This document shows positions 1-17,600 of a stretch of 64,000 nt of DNA, piece after piece; positions within the stretch are counted from its first letter, which is position 1; the number at the start of each line of letters is the position of its first letter. The notes under the pieces are model-generated. The model ran no database searches. It had not been told where the DNA came from and saw nothing but the letters and a program-made list of their open reading frames with translations. The position numbers and the translations under genes are program-made. This DNA comes from Salvelinus alpinus (lineage: Eukaryota; Chordata; Actinopteri; Salmoniformes; Salmonidae): contig NC_092091.1 in the NCBI RefSeq assembly GCF_045679555.1, positions 76,363,438-76,427,437 on the forward strand. The letters are read 5' to 3'.

Positions 1-2
1 CT

Positions 3-2030
3 GATGGACCACCGGCCGCACCACCAACACAACCGCAACCGCCTACAGTTTTGGAGAAGACGGGTGTTGCCACGGAAACATCGCTAACACCACCGGTCCA
101 GTCCGCTCCGTCTCCGACTGTGTTGACAGAACCTGCCGGCCCCCCTGAGAAGCAGGCGTCGTTGGTCACTGAGCATGTGCAACGCTCCTCCACTGTGCCA
201 CGACCGAAGTCACCTGCTGTCCCAGAGAGGATGTCTGATGAAGCCCCTGTACAGCTGTCAGCCCCTGCTGTAACTACACCCTCACCCTCTGGCCCCTTTC
301 AAATGTCTAAGACACAGTTTTTAGCTCAGTTGTCAGTAGTACCCCGAGTATGTGCTCCACCGAGGCTGGAGAAAGACAAGGAGGCGGAAAAAGAGGGGCA
401 GGAAGATGAGGGCGAGAGGCTTTCCCCCCTCCCTGCCACATCTACGGAAGCTGTGATGACAAGGACTGTCGCTACGGAGACGACCCCCGCCAGCGAGAAT
501 AAGGAGGAGATTGTTGTCCAGGTAGGCGGCAAGCAAAAGTCAAGTCGACGTGAAGCGCTCCTCTCCGGTCTCCGCCTCCGCTTAAGGCCCCGCCCCCAGG
601 ACAGTACCCCATCTCCAGTGGTTGCTAAGAAACCCAGAGGAGAGAGAACCGCCCCTATAGACCATGACTACTCAAAGGTGATGCAGAATGGAGAAGAAAA
701 GTCCAGGGAATCACACGTTGACCAGGATGTAGTAGAGGACACCGCTGAAGGTAGGACGGCTGACGACAAGTCTAGTGGACAAGGAAGTAGTAACCAAGTC
801 ATGATTGAGGAAGAGGGAGGAGCTAACACTGATGTGACGTCTCCGACCAGACAGTCACCTATTGTTGGAGGTGTGTCCAAATCCAAGAAGAGAAGCATGA
901 CCTGGGTGCAGGCTCAGAGACTATTGGCCCTAGCCCAGGCTAAGAGGAGTAGGTCAAAGGTCACCAAGGCCTCACAGAGAGGTCTGAGGTCAGAGCTAAG
1001 AGGCTTGGTCACACAGACACAGTTTCTGCCTTCTAACCCACAGCGCCGCCGGTCATACAGACCCGGCCCTCAAGCTGCCTCCAGTCCACGCCGCACCAGC
1101 CCTCGCCAGGTTACAGGGGACAACACAAGCCCTCCTCCTGCCACCCCTCCTCACCCACAGCCTCACCCCTTCAAGGTCACTTCCACCACCCCTCGTCGCG
1201 GAAGACCTCGTTCTGCGGCCGTGGAGGCTTTACATTTGAAACGGTCTCCCTCCACCCCTCAACCTATCCCCTTCATTGTCACTGTCAGCCCTCGCTCCAA
1301 ATTCAAAAAGTCCCCCCAGTGCCCACTGACTTTCCAGCAGGCGCGCCGATACCGCCAATCACAACCGATGTGGTCGCCACCGGGACCGCTCCAACAGTCT
1401 CCCCAGGTTCCACGGGTTCCACGGAAACGCCTCGCCAAGAACCAGTGTGCAGACTGCGGTCGTGTCCTGAGCAGCGCCGCTGCTTTAGAGAGTCACGCCT
1501 CCCTCCACTCAGGGAAGCGCCCGTTCGCCTGCTCTGCCTGCGGCAAGGACTTCCCCGACCTCAAGGGCCTCAACCGCCACGCCCGCGTCCATGGCGACCA
1601 GCGGGGCCACCAGTGTCCGCAGTGCAGCAAGACTTTCGTCTACCGCTTCGGCCTGACTAAGCATGAGCAGGTGGTCCACTGTGGCGTGCGTCCGTTCGTC
1701 TGCCCGATCTGTGACAAACGCTTAATTACACAGCGTGACCTGGAGGCTCATATCCGCGTTCACACCGGAGAGAAACCATTTGCCTGCTCCCTCTGTGTGA
1801 AGCGGTTCAAGAGGCGTGTGGAGCTGAATGTTCACCTGATGTGGCATAACGGGGAGAAGAGACACTGGTGCTCGTACTGCGGGAAGGGATTTCTGGATTA
1901 CAATAATCTGAAGAACCACAAACTGGTCCACACTGGGGAGAAGCCCTACACTTGCTCCGAGTGTGGCAAGCGCTTCAAACAGACTGGTCATCTGAAGAAA
2001 CACCTGAAGACTGTACACAAAGACCGATAG
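3..2030 (+). CDS. Gene A: C2H2 zinc-finger protein, 7 fingers (5' partial, last exon)
   Basis: Probable nuclear DNA-binding regulator. The reading frame is open from the window edge, so the true start and upstream exons lie to the left; the paralogue D shows three earlier exons. The first two thirds is low-complexity, rich in Pro, Ser, Thr and basic residues. Near nt 1192-1215 a basic RRGRPR segment looks like an AT-hook core, and this is lost in paralogue D. Seven C2H2 fingers run from about nt 1446 to 2018; the first starts CADCGRV and the last starts CSECGKRF. Several linkers are TGEKP-like, as in typical DNA-binding arrays. The stop is TAG at 2028-2030. No KRAB, SCAN or BTB domain is visible in this part. 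It is tail-to-tail with gene B. The family call is secure; the target DNA is unknown. Confidence 0.9.
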   Translation, partial: DGPPAAPPTQPQPPTVLEKTGVATETSLTPPVQSAPSPTVLTEPAGPPEKQASLVTEHVQRSSTVPRPKSPAVPERMSDEAPVQLSAPAVTTPSPSGPFQMSKTQFLAQLSVVPRVCAPPRLEKDKEAEKEGQEDEGERLSPLPATSTEAVMTRTVATETTPASENKEEIVVQVGGKQKSSRREALLSGLRLRLRPRPQDSTPSPVVAKKPRGERTAPIDHDYSKVMQNGEEKSRESHVDQDVVEDTAEGRTADDKSSGQGSSNQVMIEEEGGANTDVTSPTRQSPIVGGVSKSKKRSMTWVQAQRLLALAQAKRSRSKVTKASQRGLRSELRGLVTQTQFLPSNPQRRRSYRPGPQAASSPRRTSPRQVTGDNTSPPPATPPHPQPHPFKVTSTTPRRGRPRSAAVEALHLKRSPSTPQPIPFIVTVSPRSKFKKSPQCPLTFQQARRYRQSQPMWSPPGPLQQSPQVPRVPRKRLAKNQCADCGRVLSSAAALESHASLHSGKRPFACSACGKDFPDLKGLNRHARVHGDQRGHQCPQCSKTFVYRFGLTKHEQVVHCGVRPFVCPICDKRLITQRDLEAHIRVHTGEKPFACSLCVKRFKRRVELNVHLMWHNGEKRHWCSYCGKGFLDYNNLKNHKLVHTGEKPYTCSECGKRFKQTGHLKKHLKTVHKDR

Positions 2031-3423
2031 AGGGCAGGGGACAAATATTCAGTGACATCCTATTCCCTATATAGTGCACCTCTTTTGACCAGAAACAGTG
2101 GCAGTCCCTTGTAAAGTAGTGCACTAGATAGGGTGTCATAGGAGCTATTGAGGGGGATTAGTTCTTTCTCCATTTGCTGTGAATTCAAAACCCAGCCATG
2201 TTAGTTTTAATGAAGCAGGGATCCCCATCTATTCTGACAGTGATCGGGAAAGACTTGTTCTCTTATGTATTGATTAATTATAAGTATCAAAGCTTTTGTT
2301 TTATAAACATTTGGGCCCGCTTTTGTTGTTTAGAAGAATCTTGCTACGAGAGAATGAAGTAGCAAAGTGTAAATTTTTTTTTTATTTTAGTTGAGACGGA
2401 GTTGGTTATTTGTATTTAAAACATGAATTCTGGTTATTTGCTATTCATTAGAAAAGTTTGAAGCCTAAAAAACAAGTTTAAATGTAGGTGTAGTGTGTTC
2501 AGGTCATGGTGTTTATGTTCTGCGGTTTTGAACTACAATGAACAGAAATATAAACGCAACATGGAAAATGTTGGTTTCATGAGCTGAAATAAAACAACCC
2601 ACAAAAAGCCTATTTCTCTCAAATTGTGCACTAATTTGTTTCCATCCATGTTAGTGAGCATTTCTCCTTTGCCAAGATAATCCATCCAACTGACAGGTGT
2701 GGCATATCAAGAAGCATGATTATTACACAAATGCACCTTGTGGCCACTCTAAAATGTTTTGTCAAACAGTGTCCCATGGTGGGGTTACGGTATGGGCAGG
2801 TATAAGCTACGGACACAATTGCATTTTCAATGCACAGAAAGACCATGACGAGATCCCGACGCCCATTTTTTAAATCTGTGACGAACACATGCATATGTCT
2901 TCCCAGCTGTGAAATCCATAGATTAGGGCCCAATGAATTAACTCAATAAAACTGTTACTTCATCATTTTGTTCAGTATCGTTGCATTAATGTGTTTTTAT
3001 ATAAAAATCTGGGCTGGACTTATAACCCTCCAGGTCGTAATTACAAGTGGGAAACTGACAAAATATTGTTCCCTTTGTTGTGACATTTTTACTACTATCC
3101 TTTAACCCTTTCAACCAGAATCTATCAGTTAGGATAAGTTTGACCATATTGTCAATGGTAAGCAAGCTTTTTATTGGTCTGACATCAAAAGCAATTGAAC
3201 ACAATCACGGCAGACTTACACCATCCCATAAGCACATGAATGCACTATATTCAAATGTTTGTTAGGTTGACATGGTCATTATGACAGACAATTCATAGTC
3301 TATAATTTAAGGCATACATTCTTATTTAACACGGTTTGATTATCAATGTCCTTATTAAAAAACAATTGATTACCCCAAAAATTGTTCTCAATGTCAAATT
3401 AAAACTGAACAAAAAAACGTTTT
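2031..3423. other. A/B intergenic region: 3' UTR of A plus a Tc1 relic
   Basis: No gene seen. This AT-rich stretch carries the 3' UTR of A. It is recognisably homologous to about 11.14-14.70 kb, with the same blocks in the same order (for example around 2200-2260 and 11635-11690, 3140-3290 and 13008-14095, 3345-3400 and 14560-14610). That homology supports the tandem-duplication model. Confidence 0.7.
2535..2977. mobile_element. Internally deleted Tc1-like element
   Basis: The ends read GAACAGAAATATAAACGC and, inverted, TTTGTTCAGTATCGTTGC, the termini of a Tc1-like family also present at 12187-12998. The interior keeps fragments of transposase sequence, for example a GGVTVWAG-like stretch near 2780-2810 (+). 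Most of the coding region is missing. It lies in the 3' UTR side of gene A. Confidence 0.75.
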
Positions 3424-10506
<7,083 letters not shown>

Positions 10507-11110
10507 GGCAAACTGTCTGTGTAACTAAATACAGTTAAGAATTCGTAACGTTTAGCTACTTTTGTACAGGCGAATCAGCCCTGCAATCGAGTCTAACAAA
10601 ATGATAGGAAGCTAACGTTAGCAGCAAATATACTGGAAACAACCCCTTCTATCTGTGTTAGCAGGCTAGCAAATCTAGCTACTCTTGGAAGTTGTTGTCT
10701 GACTCAGTGACTGTCCTAGTAATACATGTTTTTCATCATTTCGAGAGATAAGATGCAGCAGTTACTGTATATGAGGCTATTCTAATAAATATAAATAACA
10801 GAGATAATGAGAGATGGCAGTTAGCTTGCTAGCTAGTTAGAGCCAACACAAAAAGCATACACAAAAAAAATGAATTTCCGGAAACAAACCTACGGATCGA
10901 GTAGTAGGACAATCTACATTGGAACGATGAGAGAAAATACGACCTTTCTTTGAACAAAACATCTGTACGTTTACTGTAAATAAGATTCGAAATATAATTC
11001 GGCTATTATTATACAATTTGAATACTGATCAGTACCGTAGTAGGCCATTTATTGTGTAAATGATTTACAGGAAATCTACACCGAAGCGATATATCCTGCC
11101 CCCCACTCAG
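10507..11110. promoter_or_regulatory. Probable promoter region of gene B, former divergent promoter
   Basis: The part next to exon 1 (10507-10870) matches the region upstream of gene C (20281-20600), including GCTAACGTTAGCAG-type sequence. The next part (about 10875-11105, with TTCCGGAAACAAACCTACGG) matches the region upstream of gene D (23030-23210). So the sequence that drives D in the C/D pair is also present beside B, but no D-like gene follows. The promoter role is inferred from position and conservation; no TATA box was assigned. Confidence 0.55.
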
Positions 11111-12186
11111 CCCTATGCGGGCCTTGGTCAAAAGTAGTGGAGTGGACTAGGAATAGGGTGTCCAAAGCTAGGTTTCTATCCAATTGGCGACATAACTGTT
11201 AGGTTATATCAATGATCCTGTTAGAGATGTTGTGCAGAATCCACTGCGCTGTTTTAGATGCAACGTTTAGGGTCATGTTGCAGCAGTGCCCTTACGAAAA
11301 AAGATTGCAGTCAGAGTGCAGTATAACTGCAGTATGCAGCAAATACTGCGTCCAAAATAACAGTTTTTTAAATGTCAGAATTGCCTTGTAATTTAAGCTT
11401 TCAGCTGAATCCATTAATTAAATACACGTATATTTATAATTCCATTCTCAGTCCTTTCTTTATTGTCTATTACTGTAACTCAACCATAGTCTTGTGTATA
11501 TTTTTATTATCTTTATGGAGTCAGATAAACATTTTAATACGCTAATTGCTTAGTCTCATGTGATGTATATATAATATACTGTATATCAACTATTACTGCC
11601 CACTATACTGCTCCCAATCTCTTAGCTGTGAATTTAAAACCCAGCCGTGTTAGTTTGAATTAAACAGGGATCCCCATCTAGTCTCACAGGGATTGGGAAG
11701 GACTTGTACTTTTATGTTTTTATGTATTGATTGATTACACGTATCAAAGCCTTTGTTGATTAACATTTACAGTCGCTTTTGTTGTTTGGAAGAGTCATGC
11801 CATGACAGAAAGATGTAGTAAAAGTGTAGAAAATAAAAAGTTGATTTTGAATTAGCAGTTGATTAATTGTTTAAAAAAACAGAAATTCTGGTTACTTGTC
11901 ATTTGTTATTCATTAGGTAAGTTAGATGCCTAAAATCAAGTTTAAATGTAGGTGTACTGACTTCACGTCTCACGTCATGGTTTTTATGTTCTGTAGGTTT
12001 GAACTAGTTACTTGAAAGACTGGGAAGTTTCACTTGAATGACCCTCTAAGTCATAATTAAGAGTGGGGGGAAAAATTGTTGTTACCCGAGTTGCACGTTT
12101 CACCACTGACCCTTCACCTTTTCAACCAAAAGATGAGAACAAATAAATGTTTGACATCTACAAAATGTATCAATTTGGATAATGTA

Positions 12187-12998
12187 TACTGAACAAAAAT
12201 ATAAACGCAACATGCAACAATTTCAAAGATGTTACAGAGTTACATTTCATATGAGGAAATCAGTCAATTGAAATACATTAATTTGGCCCTAATCTATGGA
12301 TTTCACATTATTTGGAATACAGCTATGCATCTGTTGGGTCAGATACCTTAAAAAAAAGGTGCCTCACAATGGGCCTCAGGATCTCGTCACGGTATTTTTT
12401 TGCATTCAAATTGCCATCGATAAAATGCAATAATTGTGTTCGTTGCCCGTAGCTTATGCCTCCCCATACCATAACCCCACCGCCTCTATTGGGCACTCTG
12501 TTGACATCAGCAAACTGCTAGCCCACACAACGCCATACACATGGTCTTCGGTTGTGAGGTCGGTTGGATATACAGCTAAATTCTCTAAAACGATGTTAGA
12601 TGTGGCTTATGGTAGAAGAATGAACATTCAATTCTCAGGCAACAGCTCTGGTGGACATTTCTGCAGTCAGCATGCCAATTGCACGCTCCCTCAAAACTTG
12701 AGACATCTGTGGCATTGTGTTGTGAGACAAAACAGCACATTTTAGAGTGGCCTTTTATTGTCCCCAGCTCAAGGTCACCTGTGTAATGATCATGCTGTTA
12801 AATCAGCTTCTTCATATGCCACACCTGTCAGGTGGATGGATTATCTTGGCAAAAGGAGAAGCGCTCACTAACAAGGATGTAAACAAATGTTAAAGTAAGC
12901 TTTTTGTGCATATGGAACATTTCTGGGATCTTTTATTTCAGCTCATGAAACATGAGACCAACACTTTACATGTTGCATTCATATTTTTGTTCAGTGTA
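12187..12998 (-). mobile_element. Tc1-like element with decayed transposase
   Basis: The ends are CTGAACAAAAATATAAACGC and the inverted TATTTTTGTTCAGTG. The minus strand keeps a helix-turn-helix part (MSQVLRERAIGMLTAEMSTR, about 12700-12645) and the catalytic-region block GGGVMVWGG (about 12485-12459), with stops between. A deletion relative to full-length Tc1 elements is evident. The family matches 2535-2977 but at a different site. Confidence 0.82.
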
Positions 12999-14155
12999 CT
13001 GTAGGTAGTTTGACCATATTGTCAATGTTAAGCAAGCTAGCTTATAACATGCTTTACCAAGAAAGCATAATGTGAAAATGAAATGAAACATTGCCCCTAA
13101 AATAAATGAAAATAATGTGTTGCTGTATGTACTTAGTCTTGTCCATGTTAACACACTGTGTTGGGAATATAATTGCCTATTATGCAGTCGGCCTTTAAGG
13201 TTGCAGATATGGGTGTGGTGGGGAGGCGTGTCCACCCCACAGGTGCCATCTTGAATTGACTGCAAGCCCATTGTGAGAGAGAGCTAGCATTGTTTGCTGT
13301 GTGCTAAGAGGGATTTGTAGGCCTCTTTCCTATCACAGTCCACTGTTTTGATGAAAATTAGAGGCCTGGATGACACCAGTGTCGTGATAAGGAAACAAAA
13401 CACTCAAGTGGAGTTCTTTAGCAAAACAGTCCTAAACAAACATCACTATGTTGTCATCCAGAGTCCCATATATTTATTTTCCAAGCTATAGCACACAGTA
13501 TTTTACATACAGCAGGTTTTTAAAGGACTAAAAGGTAAAGTCTGCTCCATGTTTTCATCTTTGTCATCTAAAAAATATCTCGATACTGGTGTTGTCCTGG
13601 CGCTAGTGAAAATATCTAGACATTGAATAGTGCATGGGAATGTGGCCCATTGTGTCTTTTCTGTTGGTTTATTGCTGTTAAATTTAGATCTCTTTGGATT
13701 ACCTTTTTTTGGGGGGGGGGGGGCTTCCTTTGGGTTACAAACATTTATTTGGACTTGGACTTCCATTTAAGGACTCACACTCAACCAAAGGTTCTGGTAG
13801 GACTAAGGTTTCGAACTGAGACTGTTGGCTCTGACAGGACTATATTATCTTATTGTTGATTGATTCTTTTGTTGTTTATGCTGAACCGTCCCATCAACAC
13901 GTCACAAGCTAACTTTATTATTAGCAATGTTAGCGAGCAATCCAGCTATCTAAAATCTTATTGGTTGAAGAATTGGTCAGACTTTAAATGCACTTGACCA
14001 CAATCATGGCAGACTTACGACTTCCCACGAGCACATGAATGCCCCATATTCAAATGTTTGTTAGGTTGGCATGATCATTTTGACAATTCATAGACAGTCC
14101 ATGTATGGCGTGAATTCTTAACCAACACACAGATTTCCAACCGTTCATATTTTCA

Positions 14156-14547
14156 TCAAAAAGAAAGGAGGACCAAGGCACTCTGAAAATAATGAATTAA
14201 AATGCCTTTATTTGTACGGCATGTAAAATGAAAACAAAGACTACAAACTCCGACACGTTTCGGCTGCATGGCCTTAGTCAGGGAGCACAAAGATTTGATA
14301 ATGCATGTCCTCACTTGAACAGCATTTTCCAATCAAACCTGATTTGAAGAGGGTTACAGAATTCATTGGACAACACCTAGTAAAAACTATACATATTGAA
14401 AAGTGAAATACTGTATATGTTATAAAAATTAAAATCAAGGCTAGAAGGATCAGAACTCATAGAAAAGTAGTTCCGACCTTTGACTGGGCAAAGTGGTAAG
14501 AATAGGAGAGCCACCTAGTTTATGGTACACTAGATCACACCAAACAT
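14156..14547. mobile_element. Retroposon-like insertion with 13-bp target duplication
   Basis: A 392-bp insert is flanked by identical 13-mers GTTCATATTTTCA (14143-14155 and 14548-14560). The A-B intergenic copy at about 3345 lacks the insert. It contains a GACACGTTTCGGCTGCATGG stretch. Long, exact target duplications point to target-primed reverse transcription. The family is not assigned. Confidence 0.65.
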
Positions 14548-14697
14548 GTTCATATTTTCAATGTCCTTATTAATAAACAACTGATCACAAGAAATGTTCT
14601 CAATGTCAAATAAAATAATAAAACTAGCTGTCCGAAGATTAATGTAGCAATTGCAAGAGTGTCTGCTATATAACAAAAAAATGTATCAATAAAAAAA

Positions 14698-17600
14698 TCA
14701 GTCCAGGAGATTTGGCCTGTGTTTGCGCTGGTGTGACTTCAGATGTGCCAGTCGTTTGAAGCTGAGTCCACACACAGAACAGCAGTACGGTCTCTCCCCA
14801 GTGTGGGTGCGCAGGTGCACTTTCAAAATGTCTGCCCGCGTGAAGCACTTGTCACACATATTGCAGCAGTGGGGTTTCTCCTGCGTGTGAATGCGCTGAT
14901 GCACCTTCAGGTTCCAGAGTCGACTGAACTTGTTCCCACAGATGGAGCAGCAGTAGGGCTTGTCTGTTGTCTGGCTGCACTTGTGCCTCTTCAGGTCGGA
15001 GAAGGAGGTGAAGCCCTTGCCGCAGTGGCTGCAGAGGTGGAGTCCCTTGGCCTGGTGGACCCGCTGGTGGACCTTGAGGTTGCAGGCCTGGGTGAAGGTC
15101 TTACCGCACTGGATGCAGGAGTACGGAGGCCCAGACCCTGACCCTGACCCTGTACTCGACCCTCTCCCCGTTTTGTGTTTCTGCTTGTGGGCCTTGAGGG
15201 AACCAGAGTCTGGGAAGGTCATGGTACACTGATTGCAGGCATGACGCCTCCCCCCTCCTCCTGTAACCTGCTCTTGTGAACGATCTCTGAGGTTTAAAGA
15301 GCGTCCAAAGTCATCAGCGGCACCATACAGGCTCTCTGTATTGTTGTGGGCTGAGCTTCCAGAGTGGATGGAGGTTAGCCCCCTGTGGCCGGCTCTGTTA
15401 CCCAACTCTGGGACACCGTGTTCTGGGTACAAGACACTGGAGTCCTGCAGGTACCCCTCCTCGTTTATCAACAGGCAGTTCCGGTCTCCCACCTCAGGGT
15501 GGGGGGATGGCGTTGGCGACCCCACCTGCTCCCTCCGGCTCTGATGGGGGTCAGGCATGTGGGAGCGATGGTGGTCTCCCCCCTCAGACCCCCCCAGGTT
15601 CACCTGGTAGTGACCCACAGCTCCGTAGCTCAGCGCCCCCAGACGAGACGGAGAACCAGGAAGCCTATCCAGCCCTTCCATGTCTACAAGATGGCCGCCA
15701 CCACCACTACCACCGTAACCAGACTTCTCAAAGCCGCCCACCAGTTCCTCCATGCTGTAGCGGGAGCGGTAGAGAGGTTGGCTGGGGTCCCCTGAGTCTC
15801 CCTCGGGACCCGATGGTTCAGGATCCTGGTCTAGACCAGACGCCCAGTCAGCCTGGCACTGCTGCAGCTCCTGCTCACTGAAACTCCCCGAGACGTCTGA
15901 ACCATCGGCCCCTGAAAACACAGGGGACATGAGGCATTAGTAGCATTAATATTTAAGACATTAGAATTACTAGAAACGGTAGTAGAGTAACTGTAATGTT
16001 AAATGTTTACTTATAGCTTCAAGTTGACTTGACATGTATAATAATGAATACATTTGAAATGACACAGCACACTATAAAAGTTACTCTCGTTATCATTCTC
16101 ATCATCATAAAAAGTAGGCAATTGTCTGTGTTATGTTTGTGGTAAACTCCTCAACTCACCGTCCAGGCAGACGCCCCATCTCTTCTGTAGCTCAGTGTTG
16201 TGGAGAGGCTCCTCTTTCAGCAGGCTGTCCAGCTTCTGACCTCCGACCTCTGTGGACTGGAAGAGCAAATGATTCTAACTAAATGATGGATAAACTGACA
16301 GTGATTGAATAGAGCTGACATGATGGTTCTATATTCAGAATTCTCCTCTGGGACCCCCAGACATCTCACAACTTTGTCATAGCCCTGAACTAGCATACTT
16401 GATTTAAGTAGTGAAGGGCTTGATGATTCGTTGACAAGTTGAATGAAGTGTTTAAATTCTGGAACAGTTCAAATATGAGGAGAGGTTTGAAAATGGCTGC
16501 CCAATTCTTTGTGACAGACTATCTGTTATGTACAATATATTTCCACCTGAACATTCTGTAACACCACACCCCCCCACAGGTGTTTAGTCAGTCCCCTACC
16601 TACCTCAGAGATTCTCCTAGGGCTGGTGGCCTCTGCCTCCGCCAGATCATTTAAGGCTGTTTCCCCGGCCACGCCCCCACAGCTGCTCCACTCCTCCCCT
16701 GGTACCTTCTCCTGCTTCAGGCCACGCCCCCTCTCCACACCTGGTCACAGGTAAACAAAGTGAATATTTAATTTGGAGTAAAAGGAAAGTAACATTGTGG
16801 ATAATGGAGTCTCCTCACATCAGATGAAGGAAAGGAAACATCTTATTAAGATGCCACCACCAGCCATGACTTTGACTCCTTTCTTAAACCAATACTGTCT
16901 GATCACTACTAAGTATGGAATGTACACATTACAGCAGCCCCACTTCAGAGTGATTCTATATTTATCACAGGAGGTTGGGGGCACCTTAATTGGGAAGGAC
17001 GGGCTCATAGTAATGGCTGGAGCAGAATCAATGGAATGGTATCAAATACTTCAAACATGGTTTCCATGAGTTTGATGTCATTCCATTTACTCTGTTCCAG
17101 CCATTATTATGAGCCTTCCATCCCTCAGCAGCCTCCACTGATTGTATGTACAGTACCAGTCAAAAGTTTGGACACACCTACTCATTCAAGGGTTTTTCTT
17201 TATTTGTACAATTTTCTACATTGTAGAATAATAGTGAAGACATCAAAACTATGAAACAACACATATGGAATCATGTAATCAAAAACAAGTGTTGAAGAAA
17301 ACACATTTTATATTTGAGATTCTTCAAAGTAGCCACCCTTCGCCTTGACAGCTTTGAACAGTATTGGCATTCTGTCAACCAGCTTCACCTGGAATGCTTT
17401 TCCAACAGTCTTGAAGGAGTTACCACATATGCTGAGCACTTGTTGGCTGCTTTTCCTTCACTCTGTGGTCCAACTCATCCAAAACCATCTCAATTGGGTT
17501 GAGGTCGGGTGATTGTGGAGTCCAGGTCATCTGATGCAGCACTCCATCACTCTCCTTCTTGGTCAAATAGCCCTTACACAGGCTGGAGGTGTGTTGGGTC

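Larger units (their letters stand above)
11111..14697 (+). other. Ghost of a deleted A/D-type gene: 3' UTR and intergenic sequence only
   Basis: The region begins where homology to the upstream of gene D stops, about 100 bases before the position of D's start codon. It then continues with sequence homologous to the 3' UTR of gene A and the A-B intergenic region (for example 11635-12000 against 2200-2500; 12030-12130 against 3010-3110; 13975-14095 against 3180-3300). No finger-coding sequence remains. The simplest reading is that a third A-type gene was removed by a deletion that joined promoter side to 3' UTR. Younger insertions interrupt it. Confidence 0.65.

Noticed and set aside
1319-1660. 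Second plus-strand frame inside gene A, and similar antisense frames over all zinc-finger and VWA7-like exons
   Set aside because: Shadows of the real coding frames, caused by GC-rich codon use.
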